This document shows, piece after piece, positions 14,468 through 25,484 of a stretch of 64,000 nt of DNA (within the stretch, counting starts at the first letter, position 1; each line of letters starts with the position of its first letter). The position numbers and the translations under genes are program-made. This stretch comes from Hydra vulgaris (lineage: Eukaryota > Cnidaria > Hydrozoa > Anthoathecata > Hydridae): assembly GCF_038396675.1 (NCBI RefSeq), contig NC_088922.1, positions 5,157,501 to 5,221,500 of the forward strand, read 5' to 3'. The notes beneath the pieces were generated by a model that saw nothing but the letters and a program-made list of their open reading frames with translations, did no database searches and was not told where the DNA came from.

Positions 14468-15167
14468 CTAGCTTTTCATACTAATAATAAATATCTTGAA
14501 GCAGTGTTCTTATATTATGTTAAATTTTTAACTGTAAAAATTGTGTTCTGTTTTTAAATTGTAAATAACTTAAGAAATAAAATATTTTAAGTTAGTTGTT
14601 ATCATTTAGTTGAACTAATTAATTTTATATAACTATGTAACTTTATGATATTATATAATAAAAAATACCAAATGTCTTTTCTTATTTTATTATATTTGCA
14701 AGTTCAACCTTTTTTTACATAAAAATAATACAGTCATGTTATTTTGCTAAAAAAAGAAATCTTAAAAACAGTATTTTTTTTAATACGTAAACTGAACTGC
14801 CTATTTTAAAATAGTTTTCGCATTATTATTTCAGTTATTTTACGGAATTTCTGAAAAATGATACTAATTTTACGGAAGATTTAACCGGTAATTTTAATGG
14901 TATAAATATTTTTTTTTTTCGGCCGCTTTTGGTAGTTAAAGGGTTAAAAGTTAACGATGTAATGCAATTTGTGGTTGCATGTTCATAACAGTAACTATAT
15001 AATGACGTATGTACATACTTATTACACATTTTAATCGTTGAGATTAAAATTATTGCGCCTTTCAAAAATTAAATTATATAAGATCGTACAAAAAATTCGC
15101 AAAAAACAAAACCCGCAAATAAAGTATCGCATAAAAAAGGACCGCATAATAAGAAGTTTGAGTGTAG

Positions 15168-15394
15168 TCAATGATGGATCCAGTAATTTTTGTGTAGCGG
15201 AAGGAGGGGAAGGGAGGGAATGTTGATATATTTTCGTAATTTGTACCACATTTGCGTCTCCTAAAAATAAAAAAGTAGGTTCTCAATTTCTAAGATAATT
15301 TAGGACCTTCAGGTTCTGGTGGTTGAGGGGGAGGAGGAGTGGGGGAGGGACGTTTTATGCATACCCCTCATCTCCTCCCTGGATCCGTCACTGA
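15168..15394. mobile_element. Short MITE-like inverted-repeat element
   Basis: TCAATGATGGATCCAG at the left and its inverted copy TCAGTGACGGATCCAG at the right match at 14 of 16 positions. The interior has G-rich/C-rich blocks (GGGGAAGGGAGGG, CCTCCCCC). No target duplication is evident. It begins three bases outside the pogo-like element. Confidence 0.45.
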
Positions 15395-15528
15395 GCATAC
15401 TGACACAAGCAAAATTGTTCATATTAAAATATTGAAATATAGCATTACAACATTGGGATCTTAGGGTTTAGGGATTGTTTTACTAATGTTTAGCCTCTTC
15501 TAAGTGACATGAATGTTTTTAGTATATA

Positions 15529-16451
15529 GGGGAGACCGGGGCTAGTTGGCTCGGTTTTTACTCTATGAGCTCTGTAGCCCTAACAGTACATTTTTTTAAA
15601 AATATTAAAGTGTAGTCTTAAAGAGTATGGATTAGGGTATTTTATAAAATTTGCATTCATTTACAAAAAAAACTTCTTGGGGCCTCTCCGGACCCTCGAA
15701 AAAAAAAAGTTTGCGCCAACTTACCCCACCACGGGGTAAATTAGCGCAAACTATAAAAATGATTATTAATGCACTATTAAGTGCAAAATTAATAGAAATT
15801 TTTTTAAAATTAATTTTTTCAACAATTTTATCCCAAAATTTAGTTTTACTTTTAGCTGGTACCAAATATTAGTCCGTATAAAAGCCAAACAGTAGCCCAC
15901 CTTTTATCTGTGGAAAAAAAAAACTAAAAAAAATTTTTTTTTAATTTTTTTGTAAGAATAAATATTTTCAATATTGTTAAAAATTAAAAAAAATAATAAT
16001 AATAATTTTATAAAAATAAATATTTTTTTCCATAGTAAATGCTATGAGCCAACTTACCCCGTGAAAAATTTGTCAACTTACCCCGAAAGCTTTTTTTTTA
16101 ATAAACAGTCTATAGATCTTGAAAAACGGCAGGTTTGAAAAAAAAGTCTGACTGGATATAGTAAACTAATTGTGACTGGAACTTTTACAATAATTTTTTT
16201 TTCATACGACTAACTATTTTCTTTGTAAAGTAAAAAGGAAGCGATGTTCTAAAAGTTACGTTTTTGTCCAAAAAACGCATAAATTTCAATATCTCTTATG
16301 CGCATGCGCGAATCCTGACAATACTACAGTGAATGATGAAATAGTTAATAAGGAAGTTTCTGAGTAATTTTTGTCACTTTTTGATGAAAGGCTCTAAAGA
16401 TAAACGCAGTTCGTCAACTTACACCTGCGGCCAACTAGCCCCGGTCTCCCC
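15529..16451. mobile_element. TIR element with GGGGAGACCGGGGC ends, 923 bp
   Basis: GGGGAGACCGGGGCTAGTTG at the left is matched by its exact inverted copy at the right, with TA outside both ends. The interior repeats TTACCCC/GGGGTAA motifs (near 15720, 16055, 16075) and is otherwise AT-rich and noncoding. A non-autonomous element using a TA duplication. Superfamily not assigned. Confidence 0.7.
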
Positions 16452-16746
16452 TACGAGCTGAATATTTTCAATGTTTTTGTTTTCTGTATAAATGTAAAAC
16501 AGTTCATCTCCTAAATCTTTTCAAAATTTATTTATTTTAAAATAAAAGAATAAATACATTTTAAAAAATGATAAAGCTATCTGAATGCCTGCTTACCATA
16601 CAAATTTTGAAAGTTTTGCATTTTGTTTCGTGGAACTTTTTTCTGGAATAAAATATTTTCAAAAAATTTTGATATTTTTAAGAAACGCATACATTAAAAA
16701 TGTGTATGTACCTTAACCCTAAACCTAACCATGTATACATTATAGC

Positions 16747-16959
16747 CAGAGGCGGTTTTACGGGTGTGTGCGTGGGGGTTTACAGCTCTACCCCCAACCC
16801 CACCCTCGAGGAGGTGGTTTTCAAGTTATAGTCGGTTTTTTTACAAACTTAGTCGGCTAGTCGGATATTTGACACAATTCATTTTTTTTTTTCGAAGCCA
16901 ATCGGTACTTTTTGAGGATTCACCCCCTCCCCCTCATTTTATTTGTAGACTCGCCTCTG
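16747..16959. mobile_element. hAT MITE, 213 bp, perfect 8-bp target duplication
   Basis: Ends CAGAGGCGG / CAGAGGCGA are inverted, and ATTATAGC lies directly outside both (16739-16746, 16960-16967). The interior has CCCCCAACCCC and CCCCCTCCCC blocks and no ORF of note. Confidence 0.85.
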
Positions 16960-16972
16960 ATTATAGCCCTGA

Positions 16973-17011
16973 CTTAGGTCATTGAGCCACTTTCTTGATC
17001 AATGACCTAAG
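16973..17011. repeat. Perfect hairpin, 13-bp arms
   Basis: CTTAGGTCATTGA and TCAATGACCTAAG enclose a 13-base loop. The loop motif GCCACTTTCTTGAT recurs as GGCCACTTTCTTGATGG at 17068. Confidence 0.6.
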
Positions 17012-17186
17012 ACCTAAGAAACGAAGACTTGGCCCTTGGCTTCTTGATGGGCCACTTTCTTCCACATAGGCCACTTTCTTGATGGTATATGCACAAAACA
17101 GCATCACTACATATTACACTCCTGACGGAAGTTAATTGAGGATTCTCTTGCGAGAGTTCTAGAGAGAGACTAACTTCCATCGACTT

Positions 17187-17330
17187 CAAAAAATGGAAAA
17201 GTTTAATTTTAACTACTCGTTAAAAAAAATTCCAATACAAGACGGAAGTAGCTACAAACTAAATCGATTTGAAAAAATAGAAAGCTTTATAAAAAGAATA
17301 CGCTGAAAAACATATTTCCATATGAATAAA
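17187..17330 (+). pseudogene. Penelope-like element N-terminal fragment
   Basis: Encodes FNYSLKKIPIQDGSSYKL ... IESFIKRIR, the same block as bases 2-115. Only this short part of the ORF remains, followed by AT-rich DNA. Confidence 0.6.
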
Positions 17331-17847
17331 ACCGAAACAAGTAGAGGAGAAAATTTTGGTTTAAAAACGAAAAAAACATCACCACAGTTTATTTAACTTA
17401 GTGAAATCAATTAAGTTTAAGAAATCCCAAAGCCAATTACAAAAAAATTAATGAACGAAGCACAGTGACTCAGGACGTTCAAAAAACGGCAAAAATTAAA
17501 TAAAATTTGACATAAATAGTAAATAAATAATGTTATATATCAAAATAATATTTTTTGGGTCAAAGATTTCAAGTTTGTTGATAAAAAAAATTTTTACGCG
17601 CAGCTTCAACTCGTAAAATGCGTGTATGCGCGGTATACGTGTACAAAAATTTTTTTTCTTTAAGTTTTGGAATCTTCAAAACAAACACATTATCTTGATA
17701 TATTACTCTACTTGATATTTAAAAAAAAAGGTTTTTAAAGGATATTGGTACATACAGAAAAAAAACTATATTTTGTTACATTTATTTTATTATTTACATT
17801 ACAACTAATTTAATAACTTCGTCTGGTAACGGTTTTCCTTGATAGCT

Positions 17848-19842
17848 CTAATATTTTCTAAATCTAATTCTTGATACTTTTGGATCTAATCTTACTAGAA
17901 GGTAGTGCATCTGATTCATCGTTGTGTTTAACCTTGATATTTTTGCCGTGTGCTTAAGTCTAGAATTTCTTATCTGGATATTTGAACTCTCCAATGCATC
18001 TTCTGAATATACCCCGATTAGCAAAGATAATTTATGTGATATAGAAGAACTATGCAGTAGCAGTTTATGTAAATTAGGAGGCATAAGATACCAGTCGTAC
18101 AAACTCACTATACGTTTAGCTGTTACAGTGCAGTATAAATCTAATTCATTGATATTAATAGGATATCCACAAGATATGGTTATCAGAATATTATGCAATC
18201 TTTCAATTATATCACAACCAACTTTATTAAATTCAGAAAAAACTTCACTATTTTTAAATGCTCTTCTGGCAGTATTGCCGTCATTGGTATTTCCAGACCC
18301 AGTTTTAGGTATGTCAACATATAGGCTTAACCGTTCTCTGAAGAGTACCTGAATCTCTTTTTTTTTAAGTCTACAGATAATTTTTTTCTCAATTGTTTTT
18401 GGCTTATAGTTTTTAATTTCAATTTTATAACTCAAATGAAGAATAAATTCCAAGCATTTTATCCAGTAATGCAAAGCTAAAATTCCGAGTCCAAAGGCTG
18501 ACTCATTCTCAGTTTTTGCTTTTAATAAATCAATACTGCTCATTTCGTTGGGTTTAGCATTGCACACATTGCAGGATTGAGTTGATTTTGTCTCTGTAAG
18601 TGCGTTAAATAATTTATTATCAAACATTGTAAGATCAACTCTATAGCTGGTATTAAAGGTCACCTTTCTTCCTGCAATATCAAAAACTTTGCAAAACGTC
18701 TTTAATTTATTTATTTGATTTTTTATACCTGATTCTTCTTCTCTGGATAAAATTGGACTCTCTTTTTTATATTGGAGATGAAGAGGCCTACAAAAGTGAC
18801 AACTTGAAGGATTTCCATTTTTCCAAATTTCGCCATCTTCTATTTTGAGCAATAGAGGCACAAAAGCTGTAAAAGATTTATTCACTTTTGAGTTTTATAC
18901 TTGTGTTGCTTGTCTCGTATTTCTGTTTATAAACACTTTGGTTTGATGCTCCATCAAAACCAATCTTTCCCAGTGGGCACAGTACGTTTTTAAAATGTTC
19001 TTTGGACGTTTTTATTAGGTTTACACTTTATAAAAACGTCTAAAAAACGTTTTAAAAACGTACCGTGCCCACTGGGTTCATATATAAAACTCCAAATATT
19101 CCTTGACCGAAATTAGGCATATCAATCATTTCAGTTATTCTACTAACCGTGTGAGTAGAATAACTGAAATGAGTAGAATATATGATATCTAACATGAAGA
19201 GTATTTACACTGAGAATATACACTTTGCAAAAATTTCAGAAAAATGTATATTCTCATAATAGCGTTTCAATTTTTCCTCGAAAATATTGTGCAAGGTAGG
19301 ATAAATATGTACATTGTGTACAAGAGCTGAGTTTTTGATCATTTGATATTGTTGATTGCTGAGATCAACGTTCATTTTTAACGCAAGAGCTTCCTCTACA
19401 CTCATATTAATGGGAAAAGTTTTGTACAAAGTTTCATCAACTTTTTCTATTTCTAAAACATTAGAAATATCGTTTTTAAAATAGAGGCTTCTTTTTTTTC
19501 TCCAGCAACATTTTCGTTTTTTGCAGAAGCTAAAAATAGAGCTTCATGATGTTCAGTGGCTAATTCTTTTATTTTTTTTCTTTTGCTTTGCTCTCCAAGA
19601 ACACTCCATTGTTTATGAGGCCTTTCAGAACCAAAATGGCAATTTTTATTGTTCATAAGATTTCTTTGAAGCCAACGATTTTCTTTTTGTATAAATGTAT
19701 CATAATTTCGTCCACATTGTTTTAGTTTTTTCTTCACCTTTGAAATAAATATAAGTAAAGCAACCTTTACTTTATTTAAGTTTTCTTTGCGAATTTCTTC
19801 AGTATTCAGTATTAAATTCTTCCATAATTTTAATTTATCCAC
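17848..19842 (-). pseudogene. RAG1/Transib-like transposase, broken
   Basis: Three minus-strand pieces in order. 19842-19453 is the basic N-terminal part. 19429-19205 holds the block ALKMNVDLSNQQYQMIK ... IYPTLHNIFEEKL, which resembles the preR segment of RAG1. 18885-17848 is a 345-aa C-terminal half. The first catalytic Asp block GFDGASNQSVYKQ lies upstream of this half, near 18953, in another frame. In the 345-aa part, D89 (TMFDNKLFNAL) matches RAG1 D708, C105/C108 (CNVC) match the RAG1 zinc pair, and SEDALESSN (294-302) matches the E962 region. Frameshifts and a 108-bp palindromic MITE just before the first Asp block break the gene. The alignment with RAG1 is by eye. Confidence 0.8.
18969..19076. 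mobile_element. Foldback MITE inside the RAG1-like gene
   Basis: Starts CCCAGTGGGCAC and ends GTGCCCACTGGG. The two ~46-bp arms, rich in ACGTTTTTA-type motifs, pair almost completely. Inserted between LYM and KIGFDG codons of the transposase. Confidence 0.85.
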
Positions 19843-19857
19843 TCCTTATTCACGTAT

Positions 19858-20244
19858 ATTTGGGATAAGATCTAATCTTTTCATTGTTATTGTTTTTAAG
19901 AACCATCAATATAATAAAATTAATATAACAAAAAGATTTTAAATTACATTATATATTTTTTTATTTACTCTGTTTAAAATTTTATATTGTTATGGCTTTA
20001 ACAATTGTCACATTGCTACATCCTGTAAAAACATTATATTACTAAGTTAACTTTATATTACAGGAAATAATAAAGTTGTTCAGCTTTTTCAAACATGTTG
20101 TACTTATCGAATGATAAATCGTTCTTTAAAATTGTCAATAAAAATTTTAACAAACTTTTAAATAGTATATAATGAGAAAAGCACGTTTTTTAAAACTATA
20201 TTTAATATTTATGATTTAAAAACTATATTAGAGCAAGTAATACA
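19858..20244. other. AT-rich spacer, no gene seen
   Basis: No ORF, TIR or repeat recognised between the RAG1-like gene and the next element. Confidence 0.5.
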
Positions 20245-23200
20245 TGGGCAATTCCACATCAAATCACCCAGTCCATTGAACCATGTGTCTTCTTTTTGTG
20301 TTATATTTTGACACATTATTCCTAATTGTAAAAAAATATTGCATGCAAAATTTCAGCTAAAAAAAATTACCGGTTGACAAGATATTGCAATTTTAATACT
20401 GACCTGGTTTCCTAAAATGACCCGGTTTTCATAACACTCTGAAAAAACATTTTCCTTAAAATAATAAGAAATAAAAATGGCAAAAACATGCAAATGAACA
20501 TATATAATGTTTTTTTGATGCTGAATTCAATAAATGTACTTAAAATGCTCAAATATAAAAAGAACATGCATAAAAATTAATAAAACAACTAGTTTCTATA
20601 AACCAACTTTGGGGCCCAATCTCAAAACACCCCCATCAAAAAATTTTTTTTTTTGCTGTTAATATTTTCAGCTGTTTATAATCTTACTAGGCACGAAAAA
20701 TCTAACTGGAAAAATAACTAAAACATACGGAACTTTAATTTCAAAGATGTATTACTTTTTCAAGAAATTCCCAAAAAATATTTGTAAATAAAATAAAGTT
20801 AATCGTAATTTAAAAAGTTACTTAAATATACAAGATTTGTAAAAGTATCAAAGATGAAAGTTATTTTGACTGTGTTTGTAATAGTTTACAATATTGCTCC
20901 CATTTTACTTGTACTTCCTCTATTTCAGCATTTTCAAACACATAGTTTCTACCAGAACTAGAGCAAGCTTGTGGAACAGATAGTTTTTTCAATATGTTGG
21001 TGTTTGGAATAAAACAGTAGTCGTCTCTTTCAGGCCAGTTAAAACAGATTGATGGACCATTTGGATGAAGAAACTTAACTTTAGCATCAACTTCTTCTAA
21101 GTTGGTTTTAGTAACAATGCCGATCCACCACTTATCATCACAGACTACAGCGACATAACAACCTAAAGTGACAGTATCAAGTTGAGATATGTCTTGTTTC
21201 TTTTTAAGATTGTGGATTATTGTATAATTAGTGTCTGTACTACACCTCTTTGCCCCAACCTTGTTATCTCCAAGATGTATAAATTGATGAAAGCTACGAG
21301 TACCTGGTAGAGTTGCTACACCAGTGTATCTTTCTTTTTGTTCTTCACGTTGCAATTGTAAGTCCAATCCCTTTATGCAAATGAAGTTAACAACTTTGAT
21401 TTTATCAATACAAAATTCATACATAGCTTCTGATGTGAGAATTTGGTTTCTGTACGGTCGTTTTAAACTTTCTTGTGCTGTTAATCTTTTTACAGTACCA
21501 CCAATCCCATCGCATAGTGACTTTCCGTGGGACGTGACAAAAAAGTTCCATTCAATTTTAAGGCAAAATTCGCTCTCTAGTTGACATAGATTGTAAAAGC
21601 TTTTACAATTTTTGTACTGTCCTGCGCAACCATCAGTGAATAAATGTAATTTGGTCAGATTGGAAAAAATTATTTTTAATATTGTTATGATTAGTTGGAA
21701 TATTTTGTACACATAAGTTACATCATGTATAATGCCATCTGATATAAAACAGTAAGAAATATGTTTCAGTTCACCCTTATCATCTTTATAGTATATGACT
21801 AATGGATGTAAAGAACATTGTTGGGTGTTCCAATGATAGCTCTGTATTTCATCTTGGACAACAAAAGCATAATTTTCAGCAAAGTCGCCAATAATGATAA
21901 TGTTTGATTGATCCATATATTGTTTCAGTTGGTTAAGGTACTGTGATTGAGAGTGAGCAATAAAAGAATGAGCTTGTAGCTTTTCAAAACAAGATGCTAA
22001 TAGTTCAACAAACGTTGGAACATCAGCTGTTAAACTTAATAGTGTTGCACGGTCAGTAGTTTGCTATTGCTTGTAGTGTATCTCAAAATCATCTTCGTAT
22101 TCTCCAAAAATCTCATACAAATATTTGGTGAGGGGTTCTTTACCAGGACAATCACCACACTGTGCAAGCATGCATTCTTTGTTTTTTACTGAGCAAACGG
22201 TTTTTGAAAGTAAGTCCTTATACTTTAGTCCAATATTTAAAGCATCTACTAGCAATATGGCATTTTGGTGATAAGAACAAACACAAACAGAATGTGTACC
22301 ACTTGCACCTAGCATAATGCACCACTTTGGTCTAAGTGAAGCAAATTTTGAGTAACTTATTTGTATTTCTGGATTGTTTTCTTTGTATAATAGATATAGT
22401 TCCTTTAAATTATACAAAGCAGTTTTTTTTGTTTATGGACGTTCTTTTGAATGCTAACATAATCTTTTTTTCCAGGCATAGTTCTACATAAATCACTTGA
22501 ATCATAAAAAAGTTTAACAGAATCTTCTATTTCTTTTTGTAAGACTTTCCCTTTTTACAAAGGTGAGATAGCCAACAATCCTTTTTTATTAAAAAGTTGT
22601 CTAGCCTTTTTTGCTTGGTATTCTGTAACTGCAAAGTTATTTTGTACTTCTAATATTGACCAACTTGTGGGTGCCAGTGTTAGAAGTTGAACAATAGTTC
22701 TTTTGTCAGAACATAGAACTTTTTCTTTTATCAAGCTCATAATTTCAATAAAGTTTTCAGCCTTCTTTTTAATGTTATTCGTTTCATAACACAGTTTTGA
22801 GGAAACATTGAATTGACTTTCAGATTTTCTAGTAACATTACTTACCATTTCATTGATGCGAGGAACTTTTCGCTTTCCTTCTTAGAGTATATGTTTTGAT
22901 GACTTTGAATAAGATTTTAGAGAAGATATATTAAAATTTTCAAGTTCTTCATTGATCTCCTGTCTTTTTGATTTGAATGATGATATTAGAAAATCTTCAT
23001 CTTGTTCACCCTGACTTTGCTTCTCTTCTTTAAGATCTGCTTTTTTGGCAATCTTTTGCTTACAGGGTTTGCAAAGTTTCTTCCCAGGAGCAATATTTAA
23101 GCTACTTCTCATCATGTCTTGTGACTCATTTATCGTAACTACTCTAAGATTTTCTAAAAGTAATTAAATTGTATATATAATTGCATATAGCTTTATGTAT

Positions 23201-24651
23201 TTTGTATATAGTATAATTGTATGTATAGTTGTATATAGCTTATCTGCACAATTGTTTAAAACATTGTTTATGTTTTGGAAAACACAAATTAAAAAATATA
23301 TATATTAAAATACTTAAATTCCACTTTTACTTACTTGTAATTTTCTTTGTATGTTTTTTGAATGGATCACAGCATGCTTTCTGCCATATAGGATACATTT
23401 TCAAATAATTTGCTGCATGTTTTTCACATAATGTTGTTAAGTTTGATAGTTCAATGTTACAGCGTAATGATATAGCTATTTTTTCTTCGTTGCTTAAAGT
23501 TCCAATAACATCTTGTTGGCCTTTGCATGCATCTGATGTCATTAACCCAATAGAACACATCTTATAATAAACTACATTGTATAAATGTATTTCCTAAAAA
23601 AAAGAGAATTCTCCTACTTAATTAAAAGAATTCTCCCACTTAAATAAAAGAATTTTCCTACTTAATTTTTAGTAAAAAAAAAAAATTTATATAGAAATAA
23701 TTCAAACCTTTTCAAAATCCCACTGTTGTATAATTTTTTACACTGATAGATATTGTTAATTTTCTTTATAGATATATTTATATATATATACAATTTATAT
23801 ATATATTAAATTGTTAACTTGTTAAAATTTAAATAAAATTTACGAATACTGTTTTTTAACTGAATTTTTTATAAACTAGTTATTATAAACTTTTACAAAA
23901 GTTGTCAAAATTTTAAAAACAAATGCACATCCATATCACACTAATTCAGTTTTTATATAAAACAAAACAGGATGTTTTTTTCAGTTGTTAAGTTCAAATA
24001 ACTAAGTTATCATATAATTAAGACTTCCTTAAATATAACAAATTTTTTTTTTTTTTTAAAGGAGTCTTTTAACTAAATATAATATTTTACAGAATTCTAT
24101 TTGAAAGTTTTTTAAAATAGCTTATTGAAAATTTGATACATCTTTGAAATTAAAGTTCCGTATGTTTCAGTCGTTTTTCCAGTTAGATTTTTTGTGCCTA
24201 GTAAGATTATAAACAGCTGAAAATATTAACAGCAAAAAAAAAATTTTTTTGATGGGGGTGTTTTGAGATATTGGGCCCCAAAGTTGTTTTATAGAAACTA
24301 GTTGTTTTATTAATTTTTAAGCATGTTCCGTTTATATTTTAGCATTTTAAGTACATTTATTGAATTCAGCATCAAAAAAACATTATATATTAATTTTTAT
24401 GTTTTTGCCATTTTTATTTCTTATTATTTTAAGAAAAATGTTTTTTCAGAGTGTTATGAAAACCGGGTCATTTTAGGAAACCAGGTCAGTATTAAAATTG
24501 CAGTATCTTGTCAACCTCTCAACATTTTTAGCTAAAATTTTATGTTAACTTTTCTTTTTAAGATGCAACAGCCAAAGAGGTTTTTAAAAAATTGGAAGAC
24601 CCATGATTCAAAATTTTCTAAATTTTGGGTGATTTGATGCGGAATTACCCA
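20245..24651 (-). mobile_element. DNA transposon with ~500-bp terminal inverted repeats
   Basis: Left 20245-20760 and right 24135-24651 are long inverted repeats. They begin TGGG(C/T)AATTCC(A/G)CATCAAATCACCCA and share GACCTGGTTTCCTAAAATGA, CAAAACACCCCCATCA and TAATCTTACTAGGCACAAAAA-like blocks in the same order. Divergence between the arms is modest. A decayed transposase lies on the minus strand inside. The target duplication is not clear: ACAT versus ACAA lie outside GGG...CCC, and a CAAGTAA string occurs near both ends. Superfamily not assigned. Confidence 0.85.
20861..23560 (-). pseudogene. Transposase of the long-TIR element, unassigned DDE-type family
   Basis: Exon 1 (23560 to about 23339) ends in a Cys/His-rich block (CEKHAANYLKMYPIWQKACC) and a GTAAGT donor. 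Exon 2 resumes after TTACTTTTAG at about 23147 and shows CKPC, then LCRTMPGKKDYVSIQ, SKFASLRPKWC, CVCSYHQN and CGDCPG zinc-like motifs. The 351-aa C-terminal part (21916-20861) contains GDFAENYAFVVQDE, LHLFTDGCAGQYKNCK and TSHGKSLCDGIGGTVKR, likely catalytic blocks. In-frame stops lie at 22882, 22555 and 22064, with a frameshift near 22420. Similar proteins are familiar to me from cnidarian genomes as multi-copy unnamed genes. The link to the flanking TIRs makes a transposase role likely. Confidence 0.72.
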
Positions 24652-25429
24652 CAAGTAAAAAATTAAAACGAAAGTTTCCCGTCATTTTCATTTGTTTTAA
24701 TTATTACAAAATACTTTCAAAAATAGCGGAAAACAAGGTTTTTAAGTGTTTAACAACATTTGTATTTCTTTAATAACTTCCGATACCGCAAGAGACCGCA
24801 GTAATCCCTTTATATTTTAAAAGTAGAAATGTTAATTAACTAGGATATATGTGTATATTTTTGGAACTCGGTGGAATATTTTTATTTTATATATATATAA
24901 ACCAAAAAAATACAATTGCTTGCAGCCTTTTTTTAAAAAAAGTCTTAAACTTAAACAAAAAAATAAGACTTTTTTTTTCTTTTTAGTTAATTTGAAATAT
25001 ATAGAGCCAAAACATTATCTTCAAAATAAATATACACTTTTATTTAAATTAAAACTACTCTATTTTAGTTAAATAAAAATCTCACATTTTTCAGATTTCT
25101 TTGAAAATAATAACAAATTTTTTCACTTCTTTTTACTATAAAATACAAAATAAAAGTTTTATTAAAAAATTATTTATACTTTTGAAATAAAAAATTGTTG
25201 CAATTTAATATTATTTAAAAAAGAGCACTTAATTTACAGAAAAGTTGTGAGGGGTTTATTACCATTTTTTTGTTGTTTTAAGTCACTGTGCGACGTATCA
25301 AAAATTAAATCAAACCCCAATATTCTTATGTTTGCCGACAAAAAAACAACATTTACCAACATTACCCCCCAATGATTAATCCAAACTATTAAAAGAAAAA
25401 ATAATATGTTTATGTACAAATGCAAATAA
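24652..25429. other. AT-rich spacer, no gene seen
   Basis: Short chance ORFs only. Low-complexity A/T runs. Confidence 0.5.
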
Positions 25430-25431
25430 GC

Positions 25432-25482
25432 CCCTAAAAAGCTAGAATAAATACAAAAAAAGCCCCTAAAAAACTAGAAAAT
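25432..25482. repeat. Dispersed ~44-bp repeat (inverted copy of 7070-7115)
   Basis: Contains two AAGCCCCTAAAAA half-units around GAATAAATACAAAAA. The copy at 7070-7115 is its reverse complement with about two differences. Here it directly precedes a PLE fragment. Confidence 0.65.
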
Positions 25483-25484
25483 TC

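Larger units (their letters stand above)
8568..14943 (+). mobile_element. piggyBac transposon (6.4 kb with nested insertions)
   Basis: TTAA at 8564-8567 is followed by CCCTTTAACTACC. The inverted copy GGTAGTTAAAGGG ends at 14943 and is followed by TTAA. TTAA duplication with CCC...GGG ends is diagnostic of piggyBac. The 5' subterminal region carries several GCCGGAA/TTCCGGC palindromes. The element holds a decayed transposase (8850-10938), a hAT MITE (10107-10474) and LINE copy A (11025-14467). Without them it would be about 2.6 kb, a normal size for an autonomous piggyBac. Confidence 0.9.
8356..15164. mobile_element. pogo/Tigger-like short element (~430 bp) split by a piggyBac insertion
   Basis: Left end CACTCAAACCTCTT and right end (inverted) CACTCAAACTTCTT share a TIR that continues with T-TGCGGT and CGCATAA blocks. 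A TA dinucleotide lies outside each end (8354-8355 and 15165-15166), fitting a TA target duplication. With the 6.4-kb insertion removed it is only about 430 bp, AT-rich and noncoding, that is, a MITE. The CACTCAAACCTC-type end resembles Tigger/Jerky-related TIRs of the Tc1/mariner-pogo group. That family call is an inference from the termini only. Confidence 0.65.
17461..19857 (-). mobile_element. Remains of a Transib/RAG1-like transposon
   Basis: The left edge is placed at CACAGTGACTCAGGACGTTC (17461), because the terminus matches the CAC(A/T)(A/G)TG ends of Transib elements and the V(D)J recombination-signal heptamer. The minus-strand transposase lies 390 bp inside it. No inverted partner of this end is present before the next element begins at 20245, so the other end is lost or mutated. 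The 17461-17847 interval is AT-rich 3' noncoding sequence. Confidence 0.5.

Noticed and set aside
16708..16735. Telomeric repeat (CCCTAA)n
   Set aside because: Only one and a half imperfect units (CCTTAACCCTAAACCTAACC).
24323..24535. 70-aa ORF as a gene
   Set aside because: It is part of the long terminal inverted repeat of the 20245-24651 element.
20231..24660. CAAGTAA as target duplication of the long-TIR element
   Set aside because: The left copy is four bases away from the TIR start while the right copy is adjacent, so the match may be chance.
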